A program made the translations under genes and the position numbers. From positions 17,813,320 to 17,877,319 of the forward strand of contig NC_069670.1 in NCBI RefSeq assembly GCF_027244095.1: a stretch of DNA of 64,000 nt, given 5' to 3'. Shown here piece after piece: positions 50,548-61,732 of this stretch (positions within the stretch are counted from its first letter, which is position 1; each line of letters begins with the position of its first letter). The notes below the pieces were generated by a model. The model made no database searches. It was not told the origin of the DNA and saw nothing but the letters and a program-made list of their open reading frames with translations. This DNA is from Hemicordylus capensis (taxonomy: Eukaryota; Chordata; Lepidosauria; Squamata; Cordylidae).

Positions 50548-51973
50548 CTTGACTTGGGAAAGAAGGAAGGGCAAACCACGCAACGTGGCAGCCCGTGGCA
50601 ACTGATCTGAGTGGGCTCTCCGAGTGCCAGCTGGTACCTGACCCCGCTGAACAGCACTGGTGAAGACTGCCACAGGTCTTGACTTGGGGAAATGGAAAGA
50701 GACATCCCAGCCCTCAGCAATCTCCGGGCCCTCCCAACAACCACAGCTGAATGGAAAAGAGCTGGAGAGCTGGAAAGCGTTTTGCCCAAAGGTGAGTGTG
50801 GGAAAATCCATCCTGGCCACCCTTGTATCCCGCAATGGGAGGAAAGCAACTCCCTCTGACAAACCTTGTTTGGCTTCAGCAATGTGTCCCGGCAAAGGCT
50901 GGGCTCGTGGAACATGTGATGGAAAGAGTGACTCTGAGTGCATGCAGAGTGCATTGCCGTGCTAGCCAAATTAACCCGAGATTATTAAACCAGCAGGCGT
51001 GGGCGGCCATAGTCTCTAGTCTAGCAGATGGTTGGATGCTAGGACTTTGTGTGTGTGTGTGTGCTTTGATCCACAAACCACCTTGGCTTAAAAGGAAACC
51101 AACACATGCTTCTCTGGTAGCTCAGGCAGGGGCTTTTGGCGTTTCGGACCCAAAGCGCTGCCTGGGGAAGGCGCGGAGGGGAGGAACACGCGAGTCCAGA
51201 GCGCCGCCTCAGTGTGTCAAGATTTCCGCACGAAAGAGCTCCAGATTCCTAATGTGCAACTGATTAGATCTGCGCAGACTGACTTCATCGCCCTAATCAA
51301 TCCCAGTCAGGAAAGTTGGCCTTCTGCAGAACCTGGGAGAGGCTGGAGGGTGGTGGTGGATGGGTGCGGACGGATGCGGAGGGCCCGGCTGGAGGGGTGT
51401 GTGTGTGTGTGCGCGCGCAGCGTATGGCCCGGGGGGGGGGGAGGCAAGGCCCATTCCCCGCACCGGGTCCTGCAGGTGGCTGCGGAGGCATCAGGAAGCC
51501 GGGCTGCTCTAGGCAGGCCCGGCAGTGACCCGCCAAAAGCACCGACCCCCAGGGGCCGGCTGAAGGCCAGAATCGGCTTCCCACAGAATAGGATGTCTGA
51601 ATCAGCTGCAACAAGGGGTGGGCGTCTCCACGTCGGCTGGAGGCCAGAGCTTGGAGGTGGAGGTGGAGGCAGAGCTGCTGAACCAAGGCTGGCTGCCAAT
51701 GGAAGGAGCCCTGACCCAGAGCCGGTGGGTGCTGGAGCTGACCTCCTCCTCCGTGGCCTGCGGTTCTGGCACGGCATCATCTCTGCTCTTGGGGTCCATG
51801 AAGAGCGTTCTGGGGACGGGACGGGAGCCTCCCTGGAAGGCACTGGGTGTCCAAAGCTCCAGGGCTCCTTTGGGAAGGTGGCAAGCCCCAGCTGGTCAGG
51901 GTCTGTTGGACCTAAGGCCAAGGGTCTCCACTGGAGCCCCCATCCCACCCCACATCCTCCCAGCCTTACACCC
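50548..51973. other. Intergenic DNA, CpG-richer from 51.1 kb
   Basis: No recognised exon. From about 51100 to 51800 CG dinucleotides are frequent (GGGGAAGGCGCGGAGGGG, GTGTGCGCGCGCAGCG). A (GT)n run lies at 51048-51062. Long frames on both strands reflect composition. Confidence 0.4.
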
Positions 51974-52256
51974 AACCAGACCACTGGCCCATCTAGTTCA
52001 GCGTGGTCTGCACGGACTGGCAGCGGCTCTCCAAGGCTCCAGGCAGGAGTCTCTCCCAGCCCTACCAGGAGATGCTGCCAGCCTGGGATTGCTTGGGACC
52101 TTCAGATGCTCCGCTTGCCACCGAGCTATGGCTCCACCCCCTAAGAGGAACATCTCACAGCACTCACATGTAGTCGCCCACCCAAATGTCAACCGAGGCC
52201 AACTCAGCTTAGCAAAGGGGACAATTCACACAGGCTACCGCCAGACCTCCTCCTCC
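51974..52256 (-). repeat. 5S-tRNA composite SINE, diverged
   Basis: GACCACTGGCCCATCTAGTTC, GGCAGCGGCTCTCCAAGGC and CAGCTTAGCAAAGGGGACAAT in reverse order. Confidence 0.78.
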
Positions 52257-53302
52257 AGGTCAGAGATGAATCCTTCAGGAAGACCTGTGAGCACCCAAAC
52301 TGTCCCACCGCCTGGCGTTTCTGCCGAGGCTGCCAGTTCTGGAATTCAAACGTTCAAACCGCCCTGCAAGATGGGGGGCAGAGTCCAATGCAAAAGCAAG
52401 CTAGTCACCAGAGGGGAGCACCGCTGAAAAACACAACCACCACCAGCCACCTGCTTTTCTGGCAACCCCAAAGCCAGAGAACTAAGCGGAGTGGGTTACC
52501 TCCTGGTTAACCGCCAATGCGAGCTGGGCCTCAGCTGCCGCATGCGTGTGCTGGAGAGGAGGCCTCCAGGGGCTGGGGCTGGCCCCACGGGCTCTGCTCC
52601 AGGGGGCCAGGGAGTCCGAGGGAGCAGCCACCCCTCTCTGGTTCCCCGGTCCTGCTTTGGCTCAGAAAGCAGGAGAGGAGGAGGAGGAGGAAAGGGACCT
52701 GGCTGCGCGGGTAGGCAGCCGGCGCGCACAGATGGAAAAAATCCGAGAGAGGCCAAAGGCCTTCCCCGTGTTTTTTCTCCCCCCTCCTCTCGGAGGCTTC
52801 ATCGTCACCCTCCCCTGGAAGCCCTTTGCTCTTCCAGAGGCAAACAGTCCTGGAGAGGATCCTGCAACATAACTGCATGTGACACGTGAAGGGAAAGAGA
52901 GCGCCAGGAGCCCGGCCCGGGTTGATCGGCACCGGGACACGCAGAGCCTGTCCTCTGCTCCCAGGTGGGCTCCGGGCGAGCAGCATCCCCCCCCTCTTTC
53001 GGCCTGCTCCCCCCCAGCCCCGAGTGGAGTGCTTGCTTGCTTGCGCTGGCAGGAGTGGGGCGGCTGGCAGGGCCTGGGGAAACAGCTGCTTCTGCAGTCA
53101 GCGGGGCGGGGGGGGCACCCGGGCGCCTCCTCCCGGCCTTCTGTCAGGAGCCCTTCCAGGCTTGGCCCTCGCCGGTGGGCTCGGAGGACTGGCCAGCAAG
53201 GCGTCGCCCGCTGCTCGGAGAGCCAAGCGCTGCGCCTTGAGAAGGTTTCCGGACAGGGGGGCTGCGTGCATGCCGGAGGGGGGCTAGGTGGCAGGACTGG
53301 GA
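52257..53302. other. GC- and CpG-rich intergenic DNA
   Basis: CG-rich from about 52540 to 53280 (GGCTGCGCGGGTAGGCAGCC, GGCACCCGGGCGCCTCC), comparable to the CRABP2 promoter. No exon, start site or domain is recognised. Could be a CpG island of an unseen transcript or only GC-rich DNA. Confidence 0.35.
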
Positions 53303-53501
53303 TGGGGGCCCTGGCTCAGGGGCAGAGCATCTGCTTGGCACGCAGAAGGGCCCCGGTTCAGTCCCTGGCAGCATCTCCAGGTCGGGCTGGGAGAGACCCC
53401 CTGCCTGGAACCCTGGAGAGCTGCTGCCAGTCTGTGAAGACAATCCTGAGCTAGATGGACCAAGCGTCTGACTCCGTATAAGGCAGCTTCCTGCATTCCT
53501 A
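53303..53501 (+). repeat. tRNA-derived Sauria-type SINE, well preserved
   Basis: A box TGGCTCAGGGGCAGAGCATC, B box CCGGTTCAGTCCCTGG, tail GAGCTAGATGGACCAAGCGTC and GGCAGCTTCCTGCATTCC. No 5S head. Confidence 0.88.
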
Positions 53502-53769
53502 GAAGCTCCTGCATAGGAGTCGGGTTTGGTGGGGATAAATCTCCCTTCAGCTTGGCTGGACAGCAGAGCGGGTGTTTGCGAGGATGGCCACTTGCCCCCA
53601 GATTCCTGTGTGTGTACACAACTACAAAGACACACACACACTTTTGTACCCAGGTACCAGTCCAGGTGTGTCCACTTTCTTCATCTGCCTTGTTTGTTCA
53701 GATGGTGGCGGTTTCCAGGGCAGGAGAAGGAACACCTGGGGATCTCAAGCCTGAATCAACAAGAGAGAT

Positions 53770-54125
53770 AACCTTGGGCAGCCGAGCCCGAGATCGGTGC
53801 AGGGGGAATTCAATTCATTAACATAATCGAGGGGATCGGTTTACGCCAGAGGTGGTGCGGAGGCCAGCCGGTCCCTCGCTCCCTGTGTCTGTAATCTCCC
53901 CCTAATCAGATCAAAGGCCTCCAGGAACGGAGAAGGGGAGGCCTGACGTCCCAGTCCGGAGAGCATGGCTTTCCCGGGCCTTTGAGTGGGTGAAGTTTCA
54001 CATCTTAATGTGATTATTAAATAGCCCTGAGATCTTTTCTCAGGGTCGGCCCGACCAGACGGCGCAGAGGGTCTGCAGAGGCAACAGATTATTTCAATTA
54101 GCGATCGCTGGAATCTAAGAAAAGA
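53770..54125. other. Non-repetitive block rich in homeobox- and TCF-like words, candidate enhancer
   Basis: GAATTCAATTCATTAACATAA, CCCCTAATCAGATCAAAGGCC, CATCTTAATGTGATTATTAA and TTTCAATTAGCGATCGC occur within 350 bp of otherwise GC-rich DNA. There is no repeat signature or coding evidence. Conservation is untested. Confidence 0.4.
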
Positions 54126-54337
54126 AGAAAAGGACGTGGGCCTCCTTCCTCCTTGCCCTGGAGCCCAAGTCTGCATTTAGAGAGAACCCCTGTCCCCCCC
54201 CCCTGCCCCCATGGCAATGTTATTTTGACATCCTCTCAGCAAGTGGATCTAGCTCACAGACCTCCCGGTGCCACCACTTGGGGGTCAAATCAGCACTGTG
54301 AGGGCAGACTTACATGGTTGCTAAGCAGAACACGCAT

Positions 54338-54682
54338 GTACAGGAGCAGTCTACCTGTGAGTGCCAGAGGCTGAGGCCAAGAACCCGACGGGGATCATCA
54401 CCCTCTGTGAGCTTCCCAGATGCCTCGGGCTGACCACGTTGTTAAAAAAACCAAAATGCTAGACTGGATGGCCCTTTGGCCTGACGCAGCAGGGCCGTAC
54501 TGATAATGGAACTTCCATGCTGAGAGGCAATCTATCTCGGACTTCCACGTGCTGAGGAGAGCAGGCAGGAGAGAGCTGTTGCTTGTGGGCTTCTTGGGGG
54601 TAACTGGTTGGCCACTGGGAGATGACTCTGAACCGGATGGGCCTTTCTTCTGATCCAGTGTGGCTTGTCTTACGTTCCTAAA
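54338..54682 (+). repeat. Two tandem copies of interspersed repeat C
   Basis: The first (about 54338-54505) ends ACTGGATGGCCCTTTGGCC and GACGCAGCAGGGCC. The second (about 54508-54682) ends ACCGGATGGGCCTTTC and GATCCAGTGTGGC then CTTACGTTCCTA. Confidence 0.6.
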
Positions 54683-55319
54683 CGTGTGTTCAAAAAAAAA
54701 AAAAGGACCGGCCAAATCCACGGAGGAAGCACCCTGACGTCAGGGGTCACACAGTCCTACGAAGAGCAAGCAAGTGCTGGGTTTGCCAGAGCAGAGCTCT
54801 GAGCCAGTTACGATTCCAACTTGCCGAAGGGAGCAGGCTAGGGTTGTTGTTTTTTTAAGTGGAACTCCACTGTTCAGCCTGGACACTTGGCCACAGGAGA
54901 TATTTCCGGCTCCAACCGGCGTGGAGTGGAGAGGGAGGCTGGGGTCTGAACAAGCCCTTGAAGGGCTCACGCTGGTGGCTGTGTCTTGCCCTCCTGCTCC
55001 TGAGCCGAGCCGATTGGACCAGGAATTTGGGAGCGTGGTCCGCGTCCGGCCCCCACGGCCTGGCGCGCCCACCAGCCGTGACTCAAGCTGCGAGCACCAC
55101 GGAGGGAACTCGCCCGATCATCTTTTCCTGGCCGGCCACCAAGTGGCATTGGGTCGGGGATGAGCTCTTTGCTCCGGGAGAGGAAATGAGGCACAGCTGG
55201 GAGGGCTGAGCAGTCACCGGAAGAATCACCCCTTTCCTAACGGCGCTGAATCCAGCACACTCAGCAACACCAGCAATCCACTGTACATGGCGGAGAACGG
55301 AAAACAACCCACGCCCGAG

Positions 55320-55437
55320 CAACACAGAATGGGTGGAACTCACTGCCACAAGACGCCGGGACGGCTGGTGGCCGAGATGGATTAAAAAGCAGATTCAAGA
55401 AACACGCCGAGGGGGAAGAGGTCTGTCAATGACTCGT
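55320..55437 (+). repeat. Interspersed repeat C, middle fragment
   Basis: GGAACTCACTGCCACAAGACG, GATTAAAAAGCAGATTCAAG and GAAGAGGTCTGTCAATGAC follow the repeat C order. It stops where a SINE G fragment begins. Confidence 0.55.
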
Positions 55438-55469
55438 AGGTAGGATGCTGGTATGGCACACCCACGTTT

Positions 55470-55613
55470 GGGTGACAACCCCATGAGGCAGGTCAGGCTG
55501 AGAGAGAAGGGACTGGCCGAGCGTCACCCAGTGAGTTTCATAGCTGAACAGGGATTCAAACTCGGGTCTCGCCGGCCCTAATCCAGTGCACTAACCACTG
55601 CACCAGGGGCTGT
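55470..55613 (-). repeat. tRNA-derived SINE G, partial
   Basis: GGTCAGGCTGAGAGAGAAGG, CACCCAGTGAGTTTCATAGC, GGGATTCAAACTCGGGTCTC (B box reversed) and CACTAACCACTGCACC (A box reversed). Confidence 0.8.
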
Positions 55614-56927
55614 CTCCCCTAGCCGAAAAGACCACCCTTGGTCCTCTGCTCAAGGCCCTTGCAGCCCCGCTTGACCCAGCCCAGCAAAGGGAAGGGAGGA
55701 AACAGAGGCCAACCTCAACCTCGAGGTCCCTTGGCTCATTAGAAAAGACACGTCCGCCATCTGCCCACAAGATGGGGGCCTCAGAGGCCTGGTTCCAATT
55801 TCCAGAGACATTTCAATGCTTTAATGATTGGCCATTTGTATAACCTGGACTGGAAACCTTCAAGGTTTAATTGCCTCCAAATCCAGGCCAGACACAAAAG
55901 CTCCAGCACACCCCCCTCCCGCAACTCCTTTTGTCCCTTTGGTTTTAATGGCTCCGCCCGCTCAGTCCCCCCAAAATACCCACAACTCTCGGAAAATAAT
56001 TCCACCTCCCGCCTCCGCTTCTCTGGGGTCAGTGTCTATTCGCGCAAGACATTCTTTCTTTGTTGTTTAATGAAGGCCTCCTTGTAAGACAAGGGAGGTT
56101 TGGCTTTACGCAGAAAAAGTCCCCCCCCCCCAAAAAAGGGGGGGGAAGGAAAAGAGGAAACTCTTGCATGGATTCAGAATGGCAGTCTTTTTCATAACCC
56201 CAGAGGCAGGCACAGAGGTTCGTGGGGGGCGGAGGAAGAGGGGGCAGGCAAGGAAGCAAGGCAGAAAGAGACGAAGAAGAAGAAAAGAATGTGGAGCAAA
56301 AAGAAGGGAAGCCGGAGAGCAAATTCACAAGCCGAGGTGCCTTGAAACAGGGGCACCTGTTTCATGTTACGGGAAGCAGCCACTTCCACCACAGACAAGG
56401 CAAAGGCGAGCCGCTTTCGGAGTGGGTGGGTGTGAAAATACATTGAAATGCTTGAAACCATCCTAAAACATGTCTTTGTTGGGATGAATCTGCTTTACCT
56501 TGTGAGGAACGTCTTTGTGCGATATAAAGTCATACTTCCCTGTAACCTACAGATACCCAATTACACAATCCTGCCACTCAAATTAGCTGAATGCACTACT
56601 TTTTACACTGGAAGATGCTGTGTGTGGGGTGGGTGGGATTTAAAATATATAACAAATCGGTTCAATCATTCCAAATCAACATCATGCCCAAGAGGAGCAG
56701 AAGATCTTTCTCGGATTTAAATGTACGATTATTCATATTTACCATATATGGTCATTAGTCAACAAAATGCATGATGTTTGAAGTTGAAATCCTACAAATT
56801 TCAAACAGGTCCTTTACTTCCCTTTTGCAAGCACATTAATTTTTTTAAAAAAATTCTACTTTGCCCAGTCAACCATGGGCCTCATCGACTAGTGCTAACT
56901 ATTTTAACGGGGCTATTTCACTCGAGG
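55614..56927. other. Intergenic DNA, AT-rich from 56.4 kb
   Basis: No exon or repeat is recognised. 56430-56860 is distinctly AT-rich and may be the start of old LINE-related sequence. C/G runs occur at 56123-56148. Confidence 0.4.
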
Positions 56928-57190
56928 CACAAATGACCAGGCTCAAACTATCATACTGTGGACACATTATGCGAAGACCCAGCTCCCTTGAGAAGTCCGT
57001 GATGCTGGGGAAAGTTGAAGGAAAGAGAAGAAGAGGACGACCAGCAGCAAGGTGGATGGACTAAATGACGACAGCAATGAATGCATCACGGAGAGACCTG
57101 AAAGGCCAAGTGGAAGACGGATCATCCTGGAGAGAATCTATCTATGTGGTCGCTAAGAGTCAACACCGACTTGATGGCACTTAATCAATC
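56928..57190 (+). repeat. RTE/BovB-type LINE, 3' terminus
   Basis: The frame reads MTRLKLSYCGHIMRRPSSLE, KSVMLGKVEGKRRRGRP and ARWMD, then after one in-frame stop (57062-57064) MTTAMNASRRDLKGQVEDGS and SIYVVAKSQHRLDGT ending at 57184. This is the characteristic C-terminus of BovB/RTE ORF2. The 3' end is followed by AATCAATCAATCG. It is 5'-truncated and nearly uninterrupted in frame, so not very old. Confidence 0.85.
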
Positions 57191-57194
57191 AATC

Positions 57195-57950
57195 GATTTT
57201 TATATACCACCTTGTGGGCCAGGCCTCCCAAAGCAGTGCACACACAACTGAAACACACAAATTGACCTAGAAAAGAAACATGAAATCAGCAAAACAAACA
57301 AAAAACTGCACAATGAAACGACGACACACCAACCGTAATAAGAATATCTTGTCATCAAGTATTAACATCTCTTTGGATGATAAAATGCAAGAAGTCTTTG
57401 CTTGGTGCCAAAAGGACATTAACATAGGTACTGGGCAAGCATCCCTTAAGAGGAGATTCCATCAGCAGAGTACTACCACAAAAAAAGATCCTCTTCTCCC
57501 CAGAGGAGCAAACATGGGCTACTCAACACAACAAGAGATGCTCTTCCCAAGGCAGGGTGTTAAAGGTGAGCTCCAGCACTTGAAATTGTGTTCAGAGGTG
57601 CCCGGTTCCAGTTGTATTTTGAACTAATGCCATTTCCAAACAGTCTCCAAAGGCAGCCCCATGCACAACACATTGCAGTAGTCTAGCCCAGAAGTTACAA
57701 ATGCATGACTAACGGTGGCCAAGCTGTCTCTGCCTAGGAAAGCCTCTAGCTGGCGCATTGGCTGGCGGAAGGTGCTTTGTGCCACTGATGCCATTTGGGC
57801 CTTCAGTAACAAAGAACCTCTGAGCACCTGCCCAAACCTGGCCCTTTTCAATGGGAGTGCCATCTCATCCAGAACAGGTTGAACGCCACCTGCTTGGGCA
57901 AATGAACCACCCACCTACAGTACCTTGGGTGGTTTTGTCAAGACTGAGTT
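57195..57950 (-). repeat. L2/CR1-like LINE with ORF2 remnant
   Basis: On the minus strand 57914-57624 is open and reads VLDEMALPLKRARFGQVL, SLLLKAQMASVAQSTF, LGRDSLATVSHAFVTSGLDY and CNVLCMGLP. This is the late reverse-transcriptase region of L2/CR1-clade ORF2. The 3' UTR end (TATATACCACCTTGTGG) abuts the BovB tail at 57190. Confidence 0.85.
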
Positions 57951-58634
57951 TCAGTGTATTGGCCCTTATCCAGACCATTACTAACCCCAGCCACCGTTAA
58001 TACTTAGAGAAACAGAGAGGTGGAAAGGGTAGCTCCTGGGAGATTTAAGTTCGGCCACTAAGGGAGCTCTGCTTCTGTTCGCCAGGCGGTTTTCTCCTGC
58101 CTTCACATGTCTTTCGTGCAATTAAGCTGAGGCTGGGCTTGATCACCGTCAGCAACTTGGCAAATCAGCCTTGGCAAGCATGTTAAATAGTCCAAGCTGC
58201 TAGACCACAAAGAGTCCAAGCTGCTAGACCACAAAGCGGTCCTAATAAGACTTGTTCTCCTTTGCAAGACACTAAAAACCAACTAGCTGGAGTTGCTTGT
58301 GAGTTGTGGCAGGACACTCGGCCGCATCTGCCCTGGTGCCTCAGACGGGGCTGGGGGCACAGTACCCACGGAGGACTGTCGTGCAGCCAGAAGCGGACCC
58401 CATAGTGGCATCTGCTCAGCACCCATGGCAGGCAGGCGCCCTCTGCTAAGCTCCCCCGCTTATGTCCTCACTGCCTCCACCTAGAGGCCACTGCGTGAAT
58501 CACAAGCAGCTAACACCCACTTTGGGATGGCTACCCAAGTGCATGCCTATTAGCCCATTTGGGCCCATATATGCCAGCCAGGGTCTCCTGCCTTTGAGGC
58601 TGGACAGTCTTGTGTCAAAATAGTTCTGCCTCAA
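57951..58634. other. Intergenic DNA with a 24-bp tandem duplication
   Basis: AGTCCAAGCTGCTAGACCAC plus AAAG is repeated exactly at 58189-58212 and 58213-58236. Nothing else is recognised. Confidence 0.55.
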
Positions 58635-58862
58635 GATCTTTTTATGTTTTGTTTTTACATTCCTATCCCACTCTTCCTCCAAGGAGCCCAGAGTGGTGTA
58701 TATGGTTATGTTTCTCCTCACAACAACCCTGTGAGGTAGGTTAGGCTGAGAGAGAGCTGACTGGCTCAGAGTCGCCCAGTGAGTTTCATGGCTGAATCAG
58801 GATTTGAACTCAGGTCTCCCCGGTCCTAGTCCAACACTCTAACCACCACAGTTTTCCAAACA
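58635..58862 (-). repeat. tRNA-derived SINE G, full length
   Basis: TTACATTCCTATCCCACTC, ACCCTGTGAGGTAGGTTAGG, GGATTTGAACTCAGGTCTCC and CCAACACTCTAACCACCACAG, reversed. Confidence 0.85.
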
Positions 58863-58914
58863 GACTGTGTAGAAACCTGCATTTAGTCCTTGCTAATTGA
58901 GCAAAGAGGCACCT

Positions 58915-59150
58915 TTTCAAAGAGGTCATTCCCTTTATTGAGCAGGGGGAGAGCAACTGGCCCTATCCATCCCCAGCACAGCATCCCTCCCGTGGCTGTT
59001 GCTAGTGTCTATCTTGTGTTTCTTTTTTAGATTGTGAGCCCTTTGGGGGATAGGCAGCACATCTTTATTTATTTATTTCTATTCCTCTATATAAGCCGCT
59101 TAGGGGACTTTCGTTGAAAAGCAGTATCTAGATATTCTTAGTAGCAGTGT
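58915..59150 (+). repeat. L2/CR1-like LINE 3' end
   Basis: GAGCAGGGGGAGAGCAACTG, CCATCCCCAGCACAGCATCCC, GATTGTGAGCCCTTTGGGGG, TATATAAGCCGCTTAGGGG and AGCAGTATCTAGATATTC. Confidence 0.72.
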
Positions 59151-59345
59151 TGCATTTCTTTGCCAGCCAGCTAAGCGGGAAGTGCTGAGTTCAGAACTTA
59201 CCGGCAGAGGAGAAAAAGACTCTTCAGCATGACAGGAGAGCAATACGAAACCTCGTGCAGCAGGCGCTGGCTTAACAAACCAACCACAGTATTTAAGAGA
59301 TCGATCCTGCTGCTTACAGATGTGTGTTGGGAGGACACTGCAAGG

Positions 59346-59541
59346 AGATGGCCGTAGCTCACAGGTAGGGCGTCTGCTTGGCATGCGGGCGGTCTCAGGT
59401 TCCGTCCCCGGCAGCCTCTCCAGGAAAGGTTGGGAGAGACTCCCGCCCGAAACCTTGGAGAAGCTGCTGCCAGTCTGGGTAGACCATACTGAGCTGGATG
59501 GACCAAGGGTTGGACTCAGTAGAAGGCAGCTGGCCGTGTCC
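59346..59541 (+). repeat. tRNA-derived Sauria-type SINE
   Basis: A box GCCGTAGCTCACAGGTAGG, B box AGGTTCCGTCCCCGG, tail GAGCTGGATGGACCAAGGG and AAGGCAGCTGGCC. Confidence 0.86.
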
Positions 59542-59559
59542 CTCACCCACCCACCCCGT

Positions 59560-59765
59560 CACAACCAAAATAAATCCAGTCAAATTATCAATCCATCCTG
59601 GGGAGATCTTCAAAGTCGGCGGGGGAGAGGGGAGCTTCAGTGTGAGATTTCCAGCTGGTATTAATTTGCCTCTCGTCACCCTCCCCAGCTTATCTCTGTA
59701 AACTTGAGCGCTCCTCCACACCCGCCCATCCTGCTTTAATTACAGGGCCTCCGATGTCTGGCCGG
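59560..59765. other. Non-repetitive AT-rich block, candidate regulatory element
   Basis: CAGTCAAATTATCAATCCATC, GCTGGTATTAATTTGCCTC and CTGCTTTAATTACAGGGCC occur without repeat signature. It directly follows a SINE. Confidence 0.3.
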
Positions 59766-59989
59766 ATAGAGAGTCAAGACCGCCGATCCTGTGTGGTCCC
59801 TTCCGCCCCCAAGCAGAGGGCAGGTTCCCACAGGCGGCCGGGCGCCGCGGCTCCATCAGGGATGCAGGCAGACGTCAGGTGCGGGTTGCCGTTGCCGCTC
59901 CAAAGAACAAGCACTTCTGGGTGGAGGCGGCTGCAGAGCTCAGCCAGTCGAAAGGACAGCAGAAGAGCCCGGATCCATGAGGCCCAAGG

Positions 59990-60550
59990 TCCGTCAGGTC
60001 CGTTAGGTCCTGTGCCTTGTTTCCCAACGGCGGCGGCTAATCAGACGCCTCCAAGGAATCCACATGCAGGGCCTATGGTTGCTTGCAACTGGCTGCTCTT
60101 GCACCTGGAGGTTCCATGAATCCATCATGACTCGTAGTCGTGAATAGACCTCTCCTCCTCCGCCATGAATATGTCTCTCCCCCTTTCAAGCCATCAAAAC
60201 GAATGACCATCACCACACACCTTTGGCTTCTTTCGACACTACAGCCCTGCCTCAGAGTTGCTCCTTAATGACTAGTATTTTGTGGTAGACTGCCTCGGAG
60301 CATGGAGGTTCCACTTAGCCTGGTCAACAGACTCACCGGCAAGACGCACATATAAGCATGCTAAGAGCCCTGTTGGATCAAACCGAAGGCCCGTCCCCTC
60401 CAGCATTTGCAGTGGCCAACCAGATGCCTCTGGGAAGGCACCAGCCCTCCCCGATTGGTGTTCCTAAGCGCTCAAAGCTATACTGCTCTCAAGCATGGAA
60501 GTTCCACCTAGCCAGCATGGCAGCTAGCCCTTGAGAGGCCTCTCCTCTGT
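59990..60550 (-). repeat. Diverged interspersed repeat C copies
   Basis: Two or three overlapping fragments in reverse orientation: AATAGACCTCTCCTCCTCC (60145), AGAGCCCTGTTGGATCAAACC (60365), GTGGCCAACCAGATGCCTCTG (60413), CAAGCATGGAAGTTCCACC (60490). Confidence 0.55.
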
Positions 60551-60956
60551 GAGCCACAAGGCAGGGAAGGGGGCCACGCTCTTCCAGAGCCCCTGCTTAG
60601 ACATCCAATTCACACATTGGCCTCCTGCCGACGGGACGGGTGTCTCTGAGCCCCCCACCAGCTCTGAGCAGGCCTGCACTCGCCTCCTCACTTCCGGCAA
60701 CCTGATGCCCCCCCCCCGCCCCGGAGCGCTTCGGAGAGTTAATTGATAGGGAGAACATGAAGCAAGCCAGCCCTGCTGACAGCAGCTTCCTTCCTCCTGG
60801 CCCAGATTAGCAGACCGCGGGGCTTTCATCTCTGGCTGCCGCCGAGGGAGGGAACGGGCGAGGGGGCAGCGGTGCCCCAGTTCAGGCTGGCTGGCACTAA
60901 AATGTTCTGGCTTGCCACTCACTCCCTGAAGGAGAGCAGAAGCCACAGCGGGGGGA

Positions 60957-61022
60957 GAGGGGCTCAGCACCCCAGCAGCTCAGAAAGACCCAGGTTCAAT
61001 CCCTGGCAGCATCTCCAGGATG
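60957..61022 (+). repeat. Sauria-type SINE fragment (B-box region)
   Basis: CCCAGGTTCAATCCCTGGCAG and CATCTCCAGGATGG only. Confidence 0.65.
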
Positions 61023-61174
61023 GCCCGAGTCTGTCTGCAGCAGAGGCATTTCCAAAAGGCACAACCCCTGCCAGCAGCTTCGGGGAGCGGCCCTCGAGAT
61101 CTTGTGCAGAAACCCTCCGGTCTGGCGGCCACCTTCGCTCCGGAGTCACGGCTACCAGCTTGGGTGGCCTGAAG

Positions 61175-61415
61175 AGGGGCTTAGGCAAATTCAGGGAGGA
61201 CAGGGCTATCAGTGGCAACGAGTCTGGTGGCTAAAGGCCACCTCCAGCCTCCGAGGCAGGCTGCCTCTGAGTTCCAGTGGCAGGGGAGCAAACAGCAGCA
61301 GGAGAGAGGGTGGGCTCCCCAGAGGCATCTGGTGGGCCCCTGTGTGAAAGAGGAGGCTGGATTAGGTAGGCCTTCTTGGGCCTGATCCAGCAGGGCTGCT
61401 CTTAGGTTCTTGAGG
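61175..61415 (+). repeat. Interspersed repeat C, well preserved 3' part
   Basis: AAATTCAGGGAGGACAGGGC, TATCAGTGGCAACGAGTCTGG, GAGTTCCAGTGGCAGGGGAGC and GGCCTGATCCAGCAGGGCTG. Confidence 0.75.
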
Positions 61416-61431
61416 GCCTGGTGGCTTCACC

Positions 61432-61732
61432 TAGGAACATCGGAAGCTGCCATAAACTGAGTCAGACCACTGGTCTATCTAGCTCAGTATTGTCTTCACA
61501 GACTGGCAGCAGCTTCTCCAAGGTTGCAGGCAGGAATCTCTCTCAGCCCTACCTTGGAGATGCTGCCAGGGAGGGAACTTGGAACCTTCTGCTCTTCCCA
61601 GAGCGGCTTCATCCCCTGAGGGGAATATCTTCCAGTGCTCACACTTCTAGTCTCCCATTCAGATGCAACCAGGGCAGACCCTGCTTAGCTATGGGGACCA
61701 GTCCTGCTTGCTACCACCAGACCAGCTCTCCT
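61432..61732 (-). repeat. 5S-tRNA composite SINE, low divergence
   Basis: Reverse copy from TAGGAACATCGGAAGCTGCC to CCAGACCAGCTCTCCT. Confidence 0.9.

Noticed and set aside
50404-50969. Long minus-strand open frame with repeated FFLS residues
   Set aside because: It is the translation of the (AAAG)n microsatellite in reverse; not a gene.
51212-52144. 310-codon plus-strand open frame
   Set aside because: It crosses CG-rich DNA and runs into a SINE, overlaps equally long frames on the minus strand and has no recognisable domain or splice logic.
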